DNA from: Desulfosporosinus fructosivorans
Lineage (GTDB): Bacteria > Bacillota > Desulfitobacteriia > Desulfitobacteriales > Desulfitobacteriaceae
Length of the DNA: 64,000 nt
Reading direction: 5' to 3'
NCBI RefSeq assembly: GCF_004766045.1
Contig: NZ_SPQQ01000014.1
Location: forward strand, 31,951 to 95,950
Part shown: positions 53,898 through 62,255 of the stretch, in pieces
Layout of the letters: each line of letters opens with the position of its first letter
Numbering within the stretch: position 1 is the first letter of the stretch
Notes under the pieces: model-generated
The model's database searches: none
What the model saw: the letters and a program-made list of their open reading frames with translations, nothing else
Told to the model about the DNA's origin: nothing
Translations under genes and position numbers: made by a program

Positions 53898-54257
53898 GTA
53901 ACAATCAGTCTCCCTTTAATTTGATGCCCTACAATTCCCTATGGTGTGCCACCTTAAGCAGAATTGAGTCTAGTATATGCGCTTTAGTTTATGACTAACA
54001 ATGTTTGACGCGAAATCATATAATCATTCAATAGACTATATCAACTAAGCAGGGGAAGTGTCAATGAGGCCAGTAAGACTTATGCACCTTTGAACAGAAA
54101 TGATAAAGTTATATTTAAGGGAATAGTAGTTTGGAATTGGATAAACTAGGTGTATGTGAAGCTTCCGTGGTATATTGGGATTAATTGCAGCTCATGATTA
54201 AATGACTTGTTTATATCCATATAGTAATACCGTTGAACAGGAGTTGAAGTAACCCTT

Positions 54258-55928
54258 ATGGCATCCCACTCAAAAGTATTTCGAACAGAGAAAATTCTAC
54301 GGTTGTTTGCTGGCTTTCTCCTGGAGATTGCCTGGTACAAATTTTTGCGCAAATTATATGGTCAGCGAACAGAGGGGCGCCTACCTGAGCTATATCGCAA
54401 TCAGGCAATTCGTTTCCGCGAGACGGCTCTGGAATTAGAAGGTCTACTGATCAAAGTAGGGCAGTTTTTTAGTACTCGTGTAGATATGCTTCCTGCTGAA
54501 TATACGTCGGAACTAGCTCTGCTACAAGATGAAGTACCACCTGTAAGAACAGCCCAAATTAAACGTGTGATTGCCAAAGAACTTGGCAATGCGGTGGAAA
54601 CTATTTTTGCTGAGTTTGAGGATAACCATATTGCTGCGGCCTCTTTAGGACAGGTACACCGGGCAGTTTTGCATTCCGGAGAAGTCGTGGCTGTAAAAGT
54701 CTTGCGCCCAGGTATTGAGGAAATTATTGAAATCGATCTGGCAGCCTTCCGGGGTGTGATCTGGATGTTGAAGATTTTTACCAAGTGGGAGAAGTATGCG
54801 GATTTTGACGATATCTATGATGAATTTGGCGCTACGCTCCGGGAAGAGTTAGACTATCGGCAAGAGTTGGCCAATCTGGAGAGGTTTCAAGCTAATTTCC
54901 AAGATGATCCCATGATTTCAGCCCCGCTTGTTTATCCGGAACACTCCAGACAGCGGGTCCTGACAATGGAGTTTGTCGGCGGATATAAGGTAAACGACCG
55001 CGCGGGACTTCTAGCAGTAGGGCTTGAACCAGAAACGGTAGCGGGTACCTTAGTAGATGCCTATCTAAAGCAGGCTTTGATACATGGCTTTTATCATGCT
55101 GACCCGCATCCAGGAAACTTGTTTGTACGGTCGGACGGAGGAATCATTTTTATCGATTTTGGTATGGTGGGGCGGATTACTGATGCTAACAAACGATCCG
55201 TACGTAAACTGATCAGTGGAGTCATCAACAGTAATCCCGAAGAGTTGTCCCAGGCACTGCAAGAAATGGGGTTTATCAAGCCTGTAGCTAACCTCTTAAG
55301 TTTGCAAAAGGCCATTACTATTTTCCTTTTTGAGCTTAAAGATATTAGCTTTGAAGAACTGGGCACCATACAGGTGGACAAGTTTTTGGGTGAATTGCGT
55401 GAGTTCATATACTCCGAACCGTTTCAAATTCCAGCACACTATACATTTTTAGGTAGGGCTGTTGGTACATTATCTGGGATTGCAGCTGGGCTAGACCCAA
55501 ACATGAATATTATGTCAGTAATTAAGCCATATGCTAAGCAGGTCCTCGGTGAAGACTTCTCACCCCTGCAATTGGTTTGGCAGAAAGCAAAAACGGTAGC
55601 TCTAGCAACGGTGGAGATCCCACCCTTGTTAGAGAAGACCTTAAAGGATTTTCGCTCTGGAGATGTTCAAGTCAAGGTCGAGATGGGTCCGATTCTTAGG
55701 CAATTGAAGTTTCAGGAGACCCTAGCAAATCGTCTGATGTGGACTGTTTTATTGGCAACTACCGGGATTGGTTATATACTTGTTTTGAGTAATGGACAAG
55801 AAAGTTTGGCCGCTAAATTACTGTGCCTCATGGGAGTTTTTGGTTTTCTCTTAATAAATAACTTGCGTAAACGAGCAGAAAAGCAGATGAAATGGCGTAC
55901 ACATTCCCATCGACAAAGCAAGTCTTAG
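54258..55928 (+). CDS. ABC1/AarF-UbiB family atypical kinase
   Basis: 556 residues. The family-specific motifs are present: KxGQ in LLIKVGQFFSTRVDMLPAEY near 67, the alanine-rich nucleotide loop AAASLGQVHRAVLHSGEVVA near 126, catalytic HADPHPGN near 281 and FIDFGMVG near 298. The last 60 residues contain two hydrophobic helices that anchor it in the membrane. Relatives support quinone synthesis or lipid handling; in an organism using menaquinone the exact role is open. AGGAG about 12 nt upstream. The stop is TAG. The 360-nt spacer before it (53898-54257) holds nothing I can name. Confidence 0.9.
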   Translation: MASHSKVFRTEKILRLFAGFLLEIAWYKFLRKLYGQRTEGRLPELYRNQAIRFRETALELEGLLIKVGQFFSTRVDMLPAEYTSELALLQDEVPPVRTAQIKRVIAKELGNAVETIFAEFEDNHIAAASLGQVHRAVLHSGEVVAVKVLRPGIEEIIEIDLAAFRGVIWMLKIFTKWEKYADFDDIYDEFGATLREELDYRQELANLERFQANFQDDPMISAPLVYPEHSRQRVLTMEFVGGYKVNDRAGLLAVGLEPETVAGTLVDAYLKQALIHGFYHADPHPGNLFVRSDGGIIFIDFGMVGRITDANKRSVRKLISGVINSNPEELSQALQEMGFIKPVANLLSLQKAITIFLFELKDISFEELGTIQVDKFLGELREFIYSEPFQIPAHYTFLGRAVGTLSGIAAGLDPNMNIMSVIKPYAKQVLGEDFSPLQLVWQKAKTVALATVEIPPLLEKTLKDFRSGDVQVKVEMGPILRQLKFQETLANRLMWTVLLATTGIGYILVLSNGQESLAAKLLCLMGVFGFLLINNLRKRAEKQMKWRTHSHRQSKS

Positions 55929-56017
55929 GTGTACTTCATTAGACCATCATCATTATCGAACTATGGGAACTGTTATTAAACATGATGTCAATAAAAATAG
56001 TTTGGAGGGCTTATTCA

Positions 56018-56275
56018 ATGAGCGACAAGGAATTTGGGGTCAAGTTTACCAAAACTGATAATGGGTTTAGAATCGAAGTGAGCGGGGATGAGAAAATTAT
56101 CAATGCTCATCATGAAATGGTGGATGCCTGGAAAGAATTTATGGGTAAAGCTCGACAAGTTGCTAAAGCACATTTTCAACATCACCACCATCAAGAGCAC
56201 AACGGATCTTGTGATAATGAAGTTAAGTGTGATAATGAAGTTAAGAAAGAGGACATTGACATTAAAGCTGAATAA
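56018..56275 (+). CDS. Small His-rich protein with tandem hexapeptide repeat
   Basis: 85 residues, not recognised. ATG 56018 has GGAGGG 9 nt upstream. The first 50 residues form a compact domain (EFGVKFTKTDNGFRIEVSG). Then comes HFQHHHHQEHNGSC, with six His in twelve residues, likely binding metal. The C terminus contains CDNEVK twice, encoded by a perfect 18-bp tandem repeat, each copy with one Cys. Suggests metal binding or storage (inference). The upstream ABC1 kinase is 89 nt away; the terminator at 56282 is shared with the minus-strand operon. Confidence 0.7.
   Translation: MSDKEFGVKFTKTDNGFRIEVSGDEKIINAHHEMVDAWKEFMGKARQVAKAHFQHHHHQEHNGSCDNEVKCDNEVKKEDIDIKAE
56210..56245 (+). repeat. 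18-bp tandem duplication
   Basis: TGTGATAATGAAGTTAAG occurs twice in direct succession (56210-56227 and 56228-56245) and duplicates CDNEVK in the small His-rich protein. The perfect identity implies a recent slippage event. Confidence 0.9.
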
Positions 56276-56281
56276 ATATTG

Positions 56282-56317
56282 GCAAGGGCCGGAGTTCAAT
56301 GGAACTCCGGCCTTTGC
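56282..56317. terminator. Bidirectional terminator between convergent genes
   Basis: GCAAGGGCCGGAGTTC pairs with GAACTCCGGCCTTTGC (one G-U), loop AATG, between the small His-rich gene and the activase gene. Confidence 0.8.
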
Positions 56318-56327
56318 TCGTAATAAA

Positions 56328-57110
56328 CTAAACTTTGCGGATCTCCCGAGCAAGTATGGCTGCACCCAAAGCTGCAGTGATTACCGGCTCCCTGAAGACA
56401 AGAAGGGGATAGCCGAGCTGTTTTGCTAGTGCATTAACAACCCCTTGATTATGTGCAACTCCTCCAGTGAACACGATATCCGGTTCCAAGCCAGTACGCC
56501 TTGTCATAGAAGCTACCCTACTGGCGACTGAATCACACACTCCAGCTAGAATATCTGATTTTCGTGCACCCGAAGATACATGAGAAATGATTTCTGACTC
56601 GGCGAAAACCGTACAAAATGAGGAAATTTGTGCAGGATTTTCGGAGGCAGAGGCTAAGGCTCCGATTTCATGCCATTCAACTTCTAGAGCTGTAGCCATG
56701 ACTTCTAAAAAACGACCTGTTCCAGCAGCACACTTGTCATTCATAGCAAAGTCTGCGACTTTACCGCTTGGTAATAATTTTATTACTTTGCTATCTTGTC
56801 CACCGATGTCAATAACAGTTCGGGCACTTGGGAAGAGATGACTAATCCCTTTGGCTTGACAAGTGATTTCGGATACTTCCCGATCTGAGGGAAAAGTGAC
56901 CCGACCATACCCGGTGGCGACTGTGGCACTGACATCTTGAGAGGTTAACCTAGAATCAGCGAGAAGTTGGTCTTTTAGGCGAGTAGCGACATCTCGTCCG
57001 CTGAAGCCTGCTCGGGTCATCGAGGTACCGAGGATTTCTAAATCATCGGTGAGCAGGACAACTTTAACTGTCAGGGACCCAATATCTACTCCAACAAAAT
57101 ACTTTTGCAT
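56328..57110 (-). CDS. 2-hydroxyacyl-CoA dehydratase activator ATPase (HadI/HgdC type)
   Basis: 260 residues, the normal length of HgdC/HadI. ASKHA-fold ATPase: GVDIGSLTVKVVL at the N terminus, VIDIGGQDSKVIKL near 98, and NDKCAAGTGRFLE near 122, whose Cys with the Cys of SSFCTVFAESE near 165 holds the bridging [4Fe-4S] cluster of the homodimer. FTGGVAHNQGV near 213 completes the nucleotide site. It injects a low-potential electron into the dehydratase. Last gene of the minus-strand operon, 44 nt after the B subunit. Confidence 0.93.
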   Translation of the reverse strand: MQKYFVGVDIGSLTVKVVLLTDDLEILGTSMTRAGFSGRDVATRLKDQLLADSRLTSQDVSATVATGYGRVTFPSDREVSEITCQAKGISHLFPSARTVIDIGGQDSKVIKLLPSGKVADFAMNDKCAAGTGRFLEVMATALEVEWHEIGALASASENPAQISSFCTVFAESEIISHVSSGARKSDILAGVCDSVASRVASMTRRTGLEPDIVFTGGVAHNQGVVNALAKQLGYPLLVFREPVITAALGAAILAREIRKV

Positions 57111-57154
57111 GTATTCCCTCCATAAACTATTTTTAAGAGGTTCGAGATTTGGGG

Positions 57155-58372
57155 TTAATCGAATGTTTCTAGGAAAGCCTGAACTCGATTGCGGATGGGT
57201 TCTTCTGCGTATGCTCTAGGATCAGCCATGTCTGCTTCGATCACTAATCCAGGAACCCCTGTTTCGTTCATCACTTTTCTGCGGATCACTTCTTGAACTA
57301 ATGAATAGGGCTTACAGGAACGATTGGAATGCATTACAAAACCATCCGCCTTGTAGTCCCTAATTAAATTAGTCAACTGGTTAGCCCGGAAATCGGGGGA
57401 TCGGTTGAGGAAAACCTCAGTGTAAGTCGCAGCTAATCGTTCCATCGGATCGCCTGAAACCTGCTCGAATGCCCATCCGCCACTATAGGTATCGGAGACA
57501 AAACATGCGCCTTTATCCGCAAACATTTTATAAAACGTAAATAATTGAGGCCAGATAGCAATATTATCCCAGACCAAACGAATGCGCTCGTTTTCGACTG
57601 CGCCCTGCCCTAACTCGACACGCTCTTTGACTTCAGCTACGAGTTTGCGGTAATAGTCAATTCCTTCTTGTGAGCCACGAAGAACGACGATGGGCGCCAT
57701 ATGGATAAAGAGATCGGGAGCATTAAGGGGAGACGGATTAGCTTGGCAATACTGGCGCGTTTCTTTCCAGAGCGAAGTGATTTCAGCACTTAGGTGCATC
57801 TGTTTTGCTAAGGCTTTTGCATCGAGGCGACGACCAGTTATTTTTTCCAAGTCCGTAACCATCGCGTATAATTGTTCTAAAACGTAGTCTTTAGCCTGCT
57901 GAGTTAATTCAGCTGTGAGAAATGGTGTATCCAGAACCAGTAGTGGTACTTTAAAATGGCGCGCTAATGCCTCATACCACTTCAGCACGGTTCCACAAAT
58001 ATTATTACAAGCGACCAAGAGATCGGGTTTAGGCATTCCACCTAAAGGGGCGAGGTCTGGTCTGAGAACTCCGCCGATATTTGACCGGGCATAGGAACAG
58101 AGATCCTGAGAATACCCAGCTGCTTCAGCGATCTCACACAAGCCCACGGTCGCTTTGCGGGCACTATAGATTGCGGCATATTGTTCAGGATAAGCAGAAT
58201 GAATCTTAAAGGCACGGAGGAGTTCGACCGGAGCCCCGCTAGTGACCCAAGCTAAGGGTCGTCGCAAGGGTTTGCCCCAGTAGCGGTGATTGTTCGTAAT
58301 GGCATAATAACGCCCCATGGTTTTCTGGAGGGCTTTGACACTAATTAGAGGACGGTAATTTCTTTTCACCAT
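57155..58372 (-). CDS. 2-hydroxyacyl-CoA dehydratase subunit (HadB/HgdA type)
   Basis: 405 residues, close to HadB (about 407). Three conserved cysteines that should hold a [4Fe-4S] cluster are visible in ATVGLCEIAEAAGYS near 75, LLVACNNICGTVLKW near 125, and MHSNRSCKPYSLVQE near 355. It pairs with the subunit encoded upstream. The family also includes benzoyl-CoA reductases, but only one activase gene is present, which favours a dehydratase over an ATP-dependent aromatic reductase with its two ATPase subunits. Acyl group unknown. Confidence 0.88.
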   Translation of the reverse strand: MVKRNYRPLISVKALQKTMGRYYAITNNHRYWGKPLRRPLAWVTSGAPVELLRAFKIHSAYPEQYAAIYSARKATVGLCEIAEAAGYSQDLCSYARSNIGGVLRPDLAPLGGMPKPDLLVACNNICGTVLKWYEALARHFKVPLLVLDTPFLTAELTQQAKDYVLEQLYAMVTDLEKITGRRLDAKALAKQMHLSAEITSLWKETRQYCQANPSPLNAPDLFIHMAPIVVLRGSQEGIDYYRKLVAEVKERVELGQGAVENERIRLVWDNIAIWPQLFTFYKMFADKGACFVSDTYSGGWAFEQVSGDPMERLAATYTEVFLNRSPDFRANQLTNLIRDYKADGFVMHSNRSCKPYSLVQEVIRRKVMNETGVPGLVIEADMADPRAYAEEPIRNRVQAFLETFD

Positions 58373-58387
58373 GTATTGTGCTCTCCT

Positions 58388-59524
58388 TTACAATCTAGCA
58401 TCTTCGACCATACTTTCTAAGAAGGCCTGGAGTCTGGTTCTCTCTTGCCCGCCCACATCGGCCCCTTCAAGTTCCAAGGTTAGGGTGCGAATTCCGTTAT
58501 TCTGAAAACACTTGGATAGTTCAACAGCATCCCAGGCATGGGGATCGCAGTATTTCCGGATGACAATAATTGCACAGTCAACATGTCGTTGTTGGGCTAG
58601 ATCGCATAAATAGGACATCCGTTCATTCAGACTGCGATTTTTGCACGGACAGGGAGGCATTGCAGAGTACCGCTGGACGATGTCTGAAAGGGGATTTTCT
58701 GCTCCCATTACGGTGGGTCCCGAAAAGTGGCGATAACCACTACAAGTATCATCGGCGACGACCCTACCTCCTAAGTCTTCGATCATATTGAAAAGACTGT
58801 CATTTTCAACTATGGCGCCGCTAACGAGGACTTTAACGCGGTTAACGGGTGGTAGCGCTATGTCCTTTAAAGTAGGTAGGCAATTCTCGAGTGCTTGGGT
58901 ATAATCAGAACGAGGCATAACTTGCCCAGCTCTGAGTATGGCAGAGACCAAAGCGGAAGGAAGGTTTGGACGTAGTGTATCAAGTTCAGTTGCCAATTTA
59001 CGTGTGTAGGCGCATAGCTTCATGGCGTCTAGCAAAGCTTCTTCATTAATGTTCTGCTGGGTCAGTGTCATCAGTGCTTCCAAGAGCGTGTGCATTTCAG
59101 CGAGATAATAATGTGAGGCCCCGCTAGTGTTCAACATGACTGGTGGAACAATGTCGATAGTTTGGCTATTTCCACTCGCAGCCCAGATCCCACTTAGACA
59201 CTGCATCGTGTCACAGGTATGAGTAAAGCCTATTCCAACAAGATCTTGCCACTTTCCGTAAATTGCCATGTCGAGAGTTCCCTTAGCTAAAGAACAACAG
59301 TAGGCGGGGAGTTCAGCCGGAGTAGAATTTCCAGCCTCTGGTAAGAGCCGCAATGGTTCTAAACCAGCGGCAAGAATGAGTTCTTCCGGGAAATATGAGC
59401 AAAAATAGCCGAAGAATCTCCTTTGTGGGTAGCGTTCTAAGCGTGCTGCACCATTGAGATTAGCTTCTTCGAGGAGCAGGTCTAAGGATTTATTGAAGTT
59501 AGTTTGCTCGTTTAGTTCTGACAT
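58388..59524 (-). CDS. 2-hydroxyacyl-CoA dehydratase subunit (HadC/HgdB type)
   Basis: 378 residues from ATG 59524, which follows GAGGAGA; the frame remains open further upstream but that part overlaps the ligase gene and has no family similarity. Cysteine sites lie in FFGYFCSYFPEELILAAGLEP near 47, AYCCSLAKGTLD near 82, THTCDTMQCLSG near 105, and KYCDPHAWDAVELSKCF near 328. Second half of the heterodimer with the gene at 57155; the 15-nt gap indicates co-translation. Removes water from an R-2-hydroxyacyl-CoA through a ketyl radical (family knowledge). Confidence 0.88.
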   Translation of the reverse strand: MSELNEQTNFNKSLDLLLEEANLNGAARLERYPQRRFFGYFCSYFPEELILAAGLEPLRLLPEAGNSTPAELPAYCCSLAKGTLDMAIYGKWQDLVGIGFTHTCDTMQCLSGIWAASGNSQTIDIVPPVMLNTSGASHYYLAEMHTLLEALMTLTQQNINEEALLDAMKLCAYTRKLATELDTLRPNLPSALVSAILRAGQVMPRSDYTQALENCLPTLKDIALPPVNRVKVLVSGAIVENDSLFNMIEDLGGRVVADDTCSGYRHFSGPTVMGAENPLSDIVQRYSAMPPCPCKNRSLNERMSYLCDLAQQRHVDCAIIVIRKYCDPHAWDAVELSKCFQNNGIRTLTLELEGADVGGQERTRLQAFLESMVEDARL

Positions 59525-59636
59525 TAGATTTTCTCCTCTCGTTAGGTTTAAATGATTTGCTTTGTATTTATGGTTGGACAGTAGCGGTGCAATTAAGGCG
59601 CTGGCACCTGGAGGCTTAGGGTAATCCAAGTTATAT

Positions 59637-61376
59637 TTAAGACCCAAGTCTGGTGTCTGTGGGAAGGGGATGTGCTTGAACACCACTGTTTTCCTCGCGG
59701 AGGGCTCGTTTAAGTATTTTGCCAATTGCAGTCAGCGGAAGTTCGGAGCGAATCTCAACCTGTTGAGGGACTTTGTAGAGTATTAGATGTTCTTTACAAT
59801 AAGAAATGATCTCAGGTTCTTTAACGGTTGCACCATCCCTTAGGGTGATAAATGCTTTGACACATTCTCCTTTATAGTCATCAGGAATGCCGATGACACT
59901 TGCCTCCTTAACTGCAGGGTGCTGATAAAGGACATCTTCTACTTCACGAGGATATACATTGAATCCACCAGTAATAATCATGTCTTTTTTTCGATCCACA
60001 ATAAAGAAATAGCCATCTTCGTCCATGTAGCCCATATCTCCGGTGTAGAGCCAACCATCTCGAATAGTAGAAGCTGTATCTTGAGGTCGGTTGTTATAAC
60101 CCAACATAACATCGGGACCTCTGAGTACAATTTCGCCGACTTCAAGGGGGGGCAGGTCTATTTCACCAGTCACGTTATCTCTAATGCGCATTATGACATC
60201 TGGAAAGGGGATCCCAATACTACCTGTCTTGTTGATTCCCCGATATGGATTAGCACAGAGCGCCGTGACGGCTTCAGTTAGCCCATATCCTTCCATGAGT
60301 TTGCTGTCTGTGAGTTCTTCAAACTGGTGCTTGACCTCAGGGGCTAAGGGCGCTGCTCCGACAAAACATCCGCGCAAAGAAGAAAGGTTATAATCTACTA
60401 AATGGGAATGGTTAATAAGACCAATGTACATTGTCGGTACTCCGGCAAAGAGGGTGGGATGGAAGCGGTGTATTCCTTTGAGAATGTCATCAACATTGAA
60501 GCGTGGTATTAGGACGCAGGAGGCACCTGAGATCAAAGGTGCATTCATGCAAACTGACATGCCGAAGCCATGAAATATTGGAAGAACAGCGAGAAGACGA
60601 TCCCTTTTTCCCATCTGGACCCAGGCTGCTCCTTGGGTTGCATTGGCAACTAAGGAGTAGTGAGAAAGCATAACCCCCTTAGGTTTGCCGGTAGTTCCTC
60701 CTGTATAAATGAGAAGGGCAACATCCTGATGAAGATCTAAATTACTAGTGTGATTGAGCGGTGTTCCTTTATGAATTAGAGTTCTGAACCACACGCATTG
60801 TGCTAATCGGGCCTTAGCCTCTCTAGAAATCTTTCGGGACAGACGATAAAGAGCCTTGATAGGTAAGGGCATAAATTCATTAAGAGCGGTATAAAAAGTA
60901 TGTTCTAAAAGATGATGCTCGCCTGCACCCTGGCAAGTATCTCTTGCATTTTCTAACCGTCCTGCTAAGAGATCCAAGCATATCGCAGTGCGTACCTGAC
61001 CATCTCGAAAAATGTGTAAAAGTTCAGGCTCGGTGCTTAGAGGATTAACAGGAACGACCACTGCGCCGATGCTCAAGATGGCATAATAAGACATAACATA
61101 CTGGGGGCAGTTTGGTAGTAGAAGGGCGATTCGATCCCCTTTCTGAATACCAATGTCTATAAGCGCTGTGGCTAAGCTGTTTACATAGAGTCCTAATTGC
61201 TTATAACTAATCTCAAGGCCGAAAAAGATCAAAGCAATGGCCTCTGCGTGGTTTTCGACACTCCGGTGGAATAATGCGTCGAGCGTTATTTCGGGGTAGC
61301 TAAGTGTTATAGCAACCTCGGAATCATAATGTTTTGTCCAAGGGATAAGCGGTTCACTGGTCGTAGCATCGTTCAT
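59637..61376 (-). CDS. AMP-forming long/medium-chain acyl-CoA ligase
   Basis: 579 residues, complete ANL-superfamily enzyme. The AMP-binding P-loop LIYTGGTTGKPKGVML near 228, EGYGLTEAVTALCANPY near 370, YTGDMGYMDEDGYFFIVDRKKDMI near 462 and the catalytic lysine in LTAIGKILKRALREE near 555 are intact. It activates an acid with CoA and ATP. First gene of the operon, so it probably loads CoA on the 2-hydroxy acid used by the dehydratase, in place of the CoA transferase (HadA) in classical systems. Length and N terminus favour a longer-chain or aromatic acid. ATG with GAGGAGG-type site upstream. Confidence 0.88.
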   Translation of the reverse strand: MNDATTSEPLIPWTKHYDSEVAITLSYPEITLDALFHRSVENHAEAIALIFFGLEISYKQLGLYVNSLATALIDIGIQKGDRIALLLPNCPQYVMSYYAILSIGAVVVPVNPLSTEPELLHIFRDGQVRTAICLDLLAGRLENARDTCQGAGEHHLLEHTFYTALNEFMPLPIKALYRLSRKISREAKARLAQCVWFRTLIHKGTPLNHTSNLDLHQDVALLIYTGGTTGKPKGVMLSHYSLVANATQGAAWVQMGKRDRLLAVLPIFHGFGMSVCMNAPLISGASCVLIPRFNVDDILKGIHRFHPTLFAGVPTMYIGLINHSHLVDYNLSSLRGCFVGAAPLAPEVKHQFEELTDSKLMEGYGLTEAVTALCANPYRGINKTGSIGIPFPDVIMRIRDNVTGEIDLPPLEVGEIVLRGPDVMLGYNNRPQDTASTIRDGWLYTGDMGYMDEDGYFFIVDRKKDMIITGGFNVYPREVEDVLYQHPAVKEASVIGIPDDYKGECVKAFITLRDGATVKEPEIISYCKEHLILYKVPQQVEIRSELPLTAIGKILKRALREENSGVQAHPLPTDTRLGS

Positions 61377-61446
61377 TTTTGCTACCTCCTCGTTAATGCT
61401 AAGCTTATAACGTCTAAGCGGACTGAATGGGTATTCATACGCTATT

Positions 61447-61473
61447 AACTATATTATAGTGAAAAATATAGTT
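61447..61473. promoter_or_regulatory. Operator-like dyad upstream of the ligase-dehydratase operon
   Basis: AACTATATT (61447-61455) and AATATAGTT (61465-61473), exact complements with a 9-nt centre, lie 71 nt upstream of the ligase start, in the likely promoter region. Confidence 0.35.
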
Positions 61474-61651
61474 GTAGTATATATTTATTTAATATTCTGA
61501 AAAATTTTAATAATATCTTATTCAACCGTGAGACTCCCCCCGGAAGTCTCGATGTTCAACTTTCGTTAAATCAGTTCATTGGACTGAAAGGAAGATCACT
61601 TAAATATAATTATAAAAAAGAAGTACTTACAAGGAGGAAAATATTAAGCTT

Positions 61652-61702
61652 TTGGAGAATACTAATAAAAGGTTACGCAAAAAAGAATGGGGGCATATTT
61701 AA
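61652..61702 (+). other. Possible 16-residue leader peptide before desulfoferrodoxin
   Basis: TTG 61652 opens MENTNKRLRKKEWGHI, very basic, whose stop overlaps the desulfoferrodoxin start as TAATG. AAGGAGG lies 14 nt upstream of the TTG (5 nt before an in-frame ATT). The spacing is poor for TTG, so the peptide is uncertain, but the overlap would couple translation. Confidence 0.3.
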
Positions 61703-62085
61703 TGACAAACTTGAGAGAACTTTATGTATGTAGTATTTGTGGAAATGTTATTGAAGTTGTTAATGCTGGAGCATCTGCACTAGTCTGTTGTAACAAACCT
61801 ATGGATAAACTAGAGGCGGGTACTACGGACGCAAGCCTTGAAAAACATGTTCCCGTGGTTGAGAGTATCGACGGAGGGGTTAAAGTTAAAGTTGGTAGTG
61901 TAGCCCACCCGATGGAGGAAAAGCATTATATCCGATTCATCGAAGTCTTAACGAAGGAACAAGTTCTTAGAGCTGAACTAGCTCCAAACCAAGCACCAGA
62001 AGCTTCATTTCTCGTCAAAGCTGACGATGTAGTAGAAGTTAGAGAATATTGCAACCTTCACGGTCTCTGGAAAGCTACTAAGTAG
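61702..62085 (+). CDS. dfx: Desulfoferrodoxin (superoxide reductase)
   Basis: 127 residues from ATG 61702, with GGGGG about 9 nt upstream. The desulforedoxin-like domain has YVCSICGNVIE near 10 and LVCCNKPM near 30, giving the Cys4 iron site. The superoxide reductase centre comes next: EKHVPVVE (His), VAHPMEEKHYIRFIEV (two His), then EYCNLHGLW near 115 with the Cys and the last His. It reduces superoxide to peroxide in the cytoplasm without making oxygen, as in other sulfate reducers. The stop is TAG directly followed by TAA. A terminator follows. Confidence 0.95.
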   Translation: MTNLRELYVCSICGNVIEVVNAGASALVCCNKPMDKLEAGTTDASLEKHVPVVESIDGGVKVKVGSVAHPMEEKHYIRFIEVLTKEQVLRAELAPNQAPEASFLVKADDVVEVREYCNLHGLWKATK

Positions 62086-62095
62086 TAATTTGGAC

Positions 62096-62139
62096 GAAAG
62101 GGAGATAGACAGGATCAAAATCCTGTCTATCTCCCTTTC
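62096..62139. terminator. Perfect 20-bp hairpin after desulfoferrodoxin
   Basis: Arms 62096-62115 and 62120-62139 are exact complements (GAAAGGGAGATAGACAGGAT), loop CAAA. No U-run follows on the plus strand, but the stem end is T-rich. Confidence 0.75.
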
Positions 62140-62255
62140 TAGATATGGGTATACTAAGTGTATAGACTTGAAGTTCTTAAGTTTCGTGCAAGATTTTAGA
62201 TCTTCAATCTACAATAGTTTTTCTGCAGATTTTTGAAAGGGGAGTTTATAGGAAA

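Noticed and set aside
59525..59725. Longer N terminus for the HadC-like subunit
   Set aside because: It overlaps the end of the ligase gene in another frame, lacks family similarity, and ATG 59524 has a good ribosome binding site.
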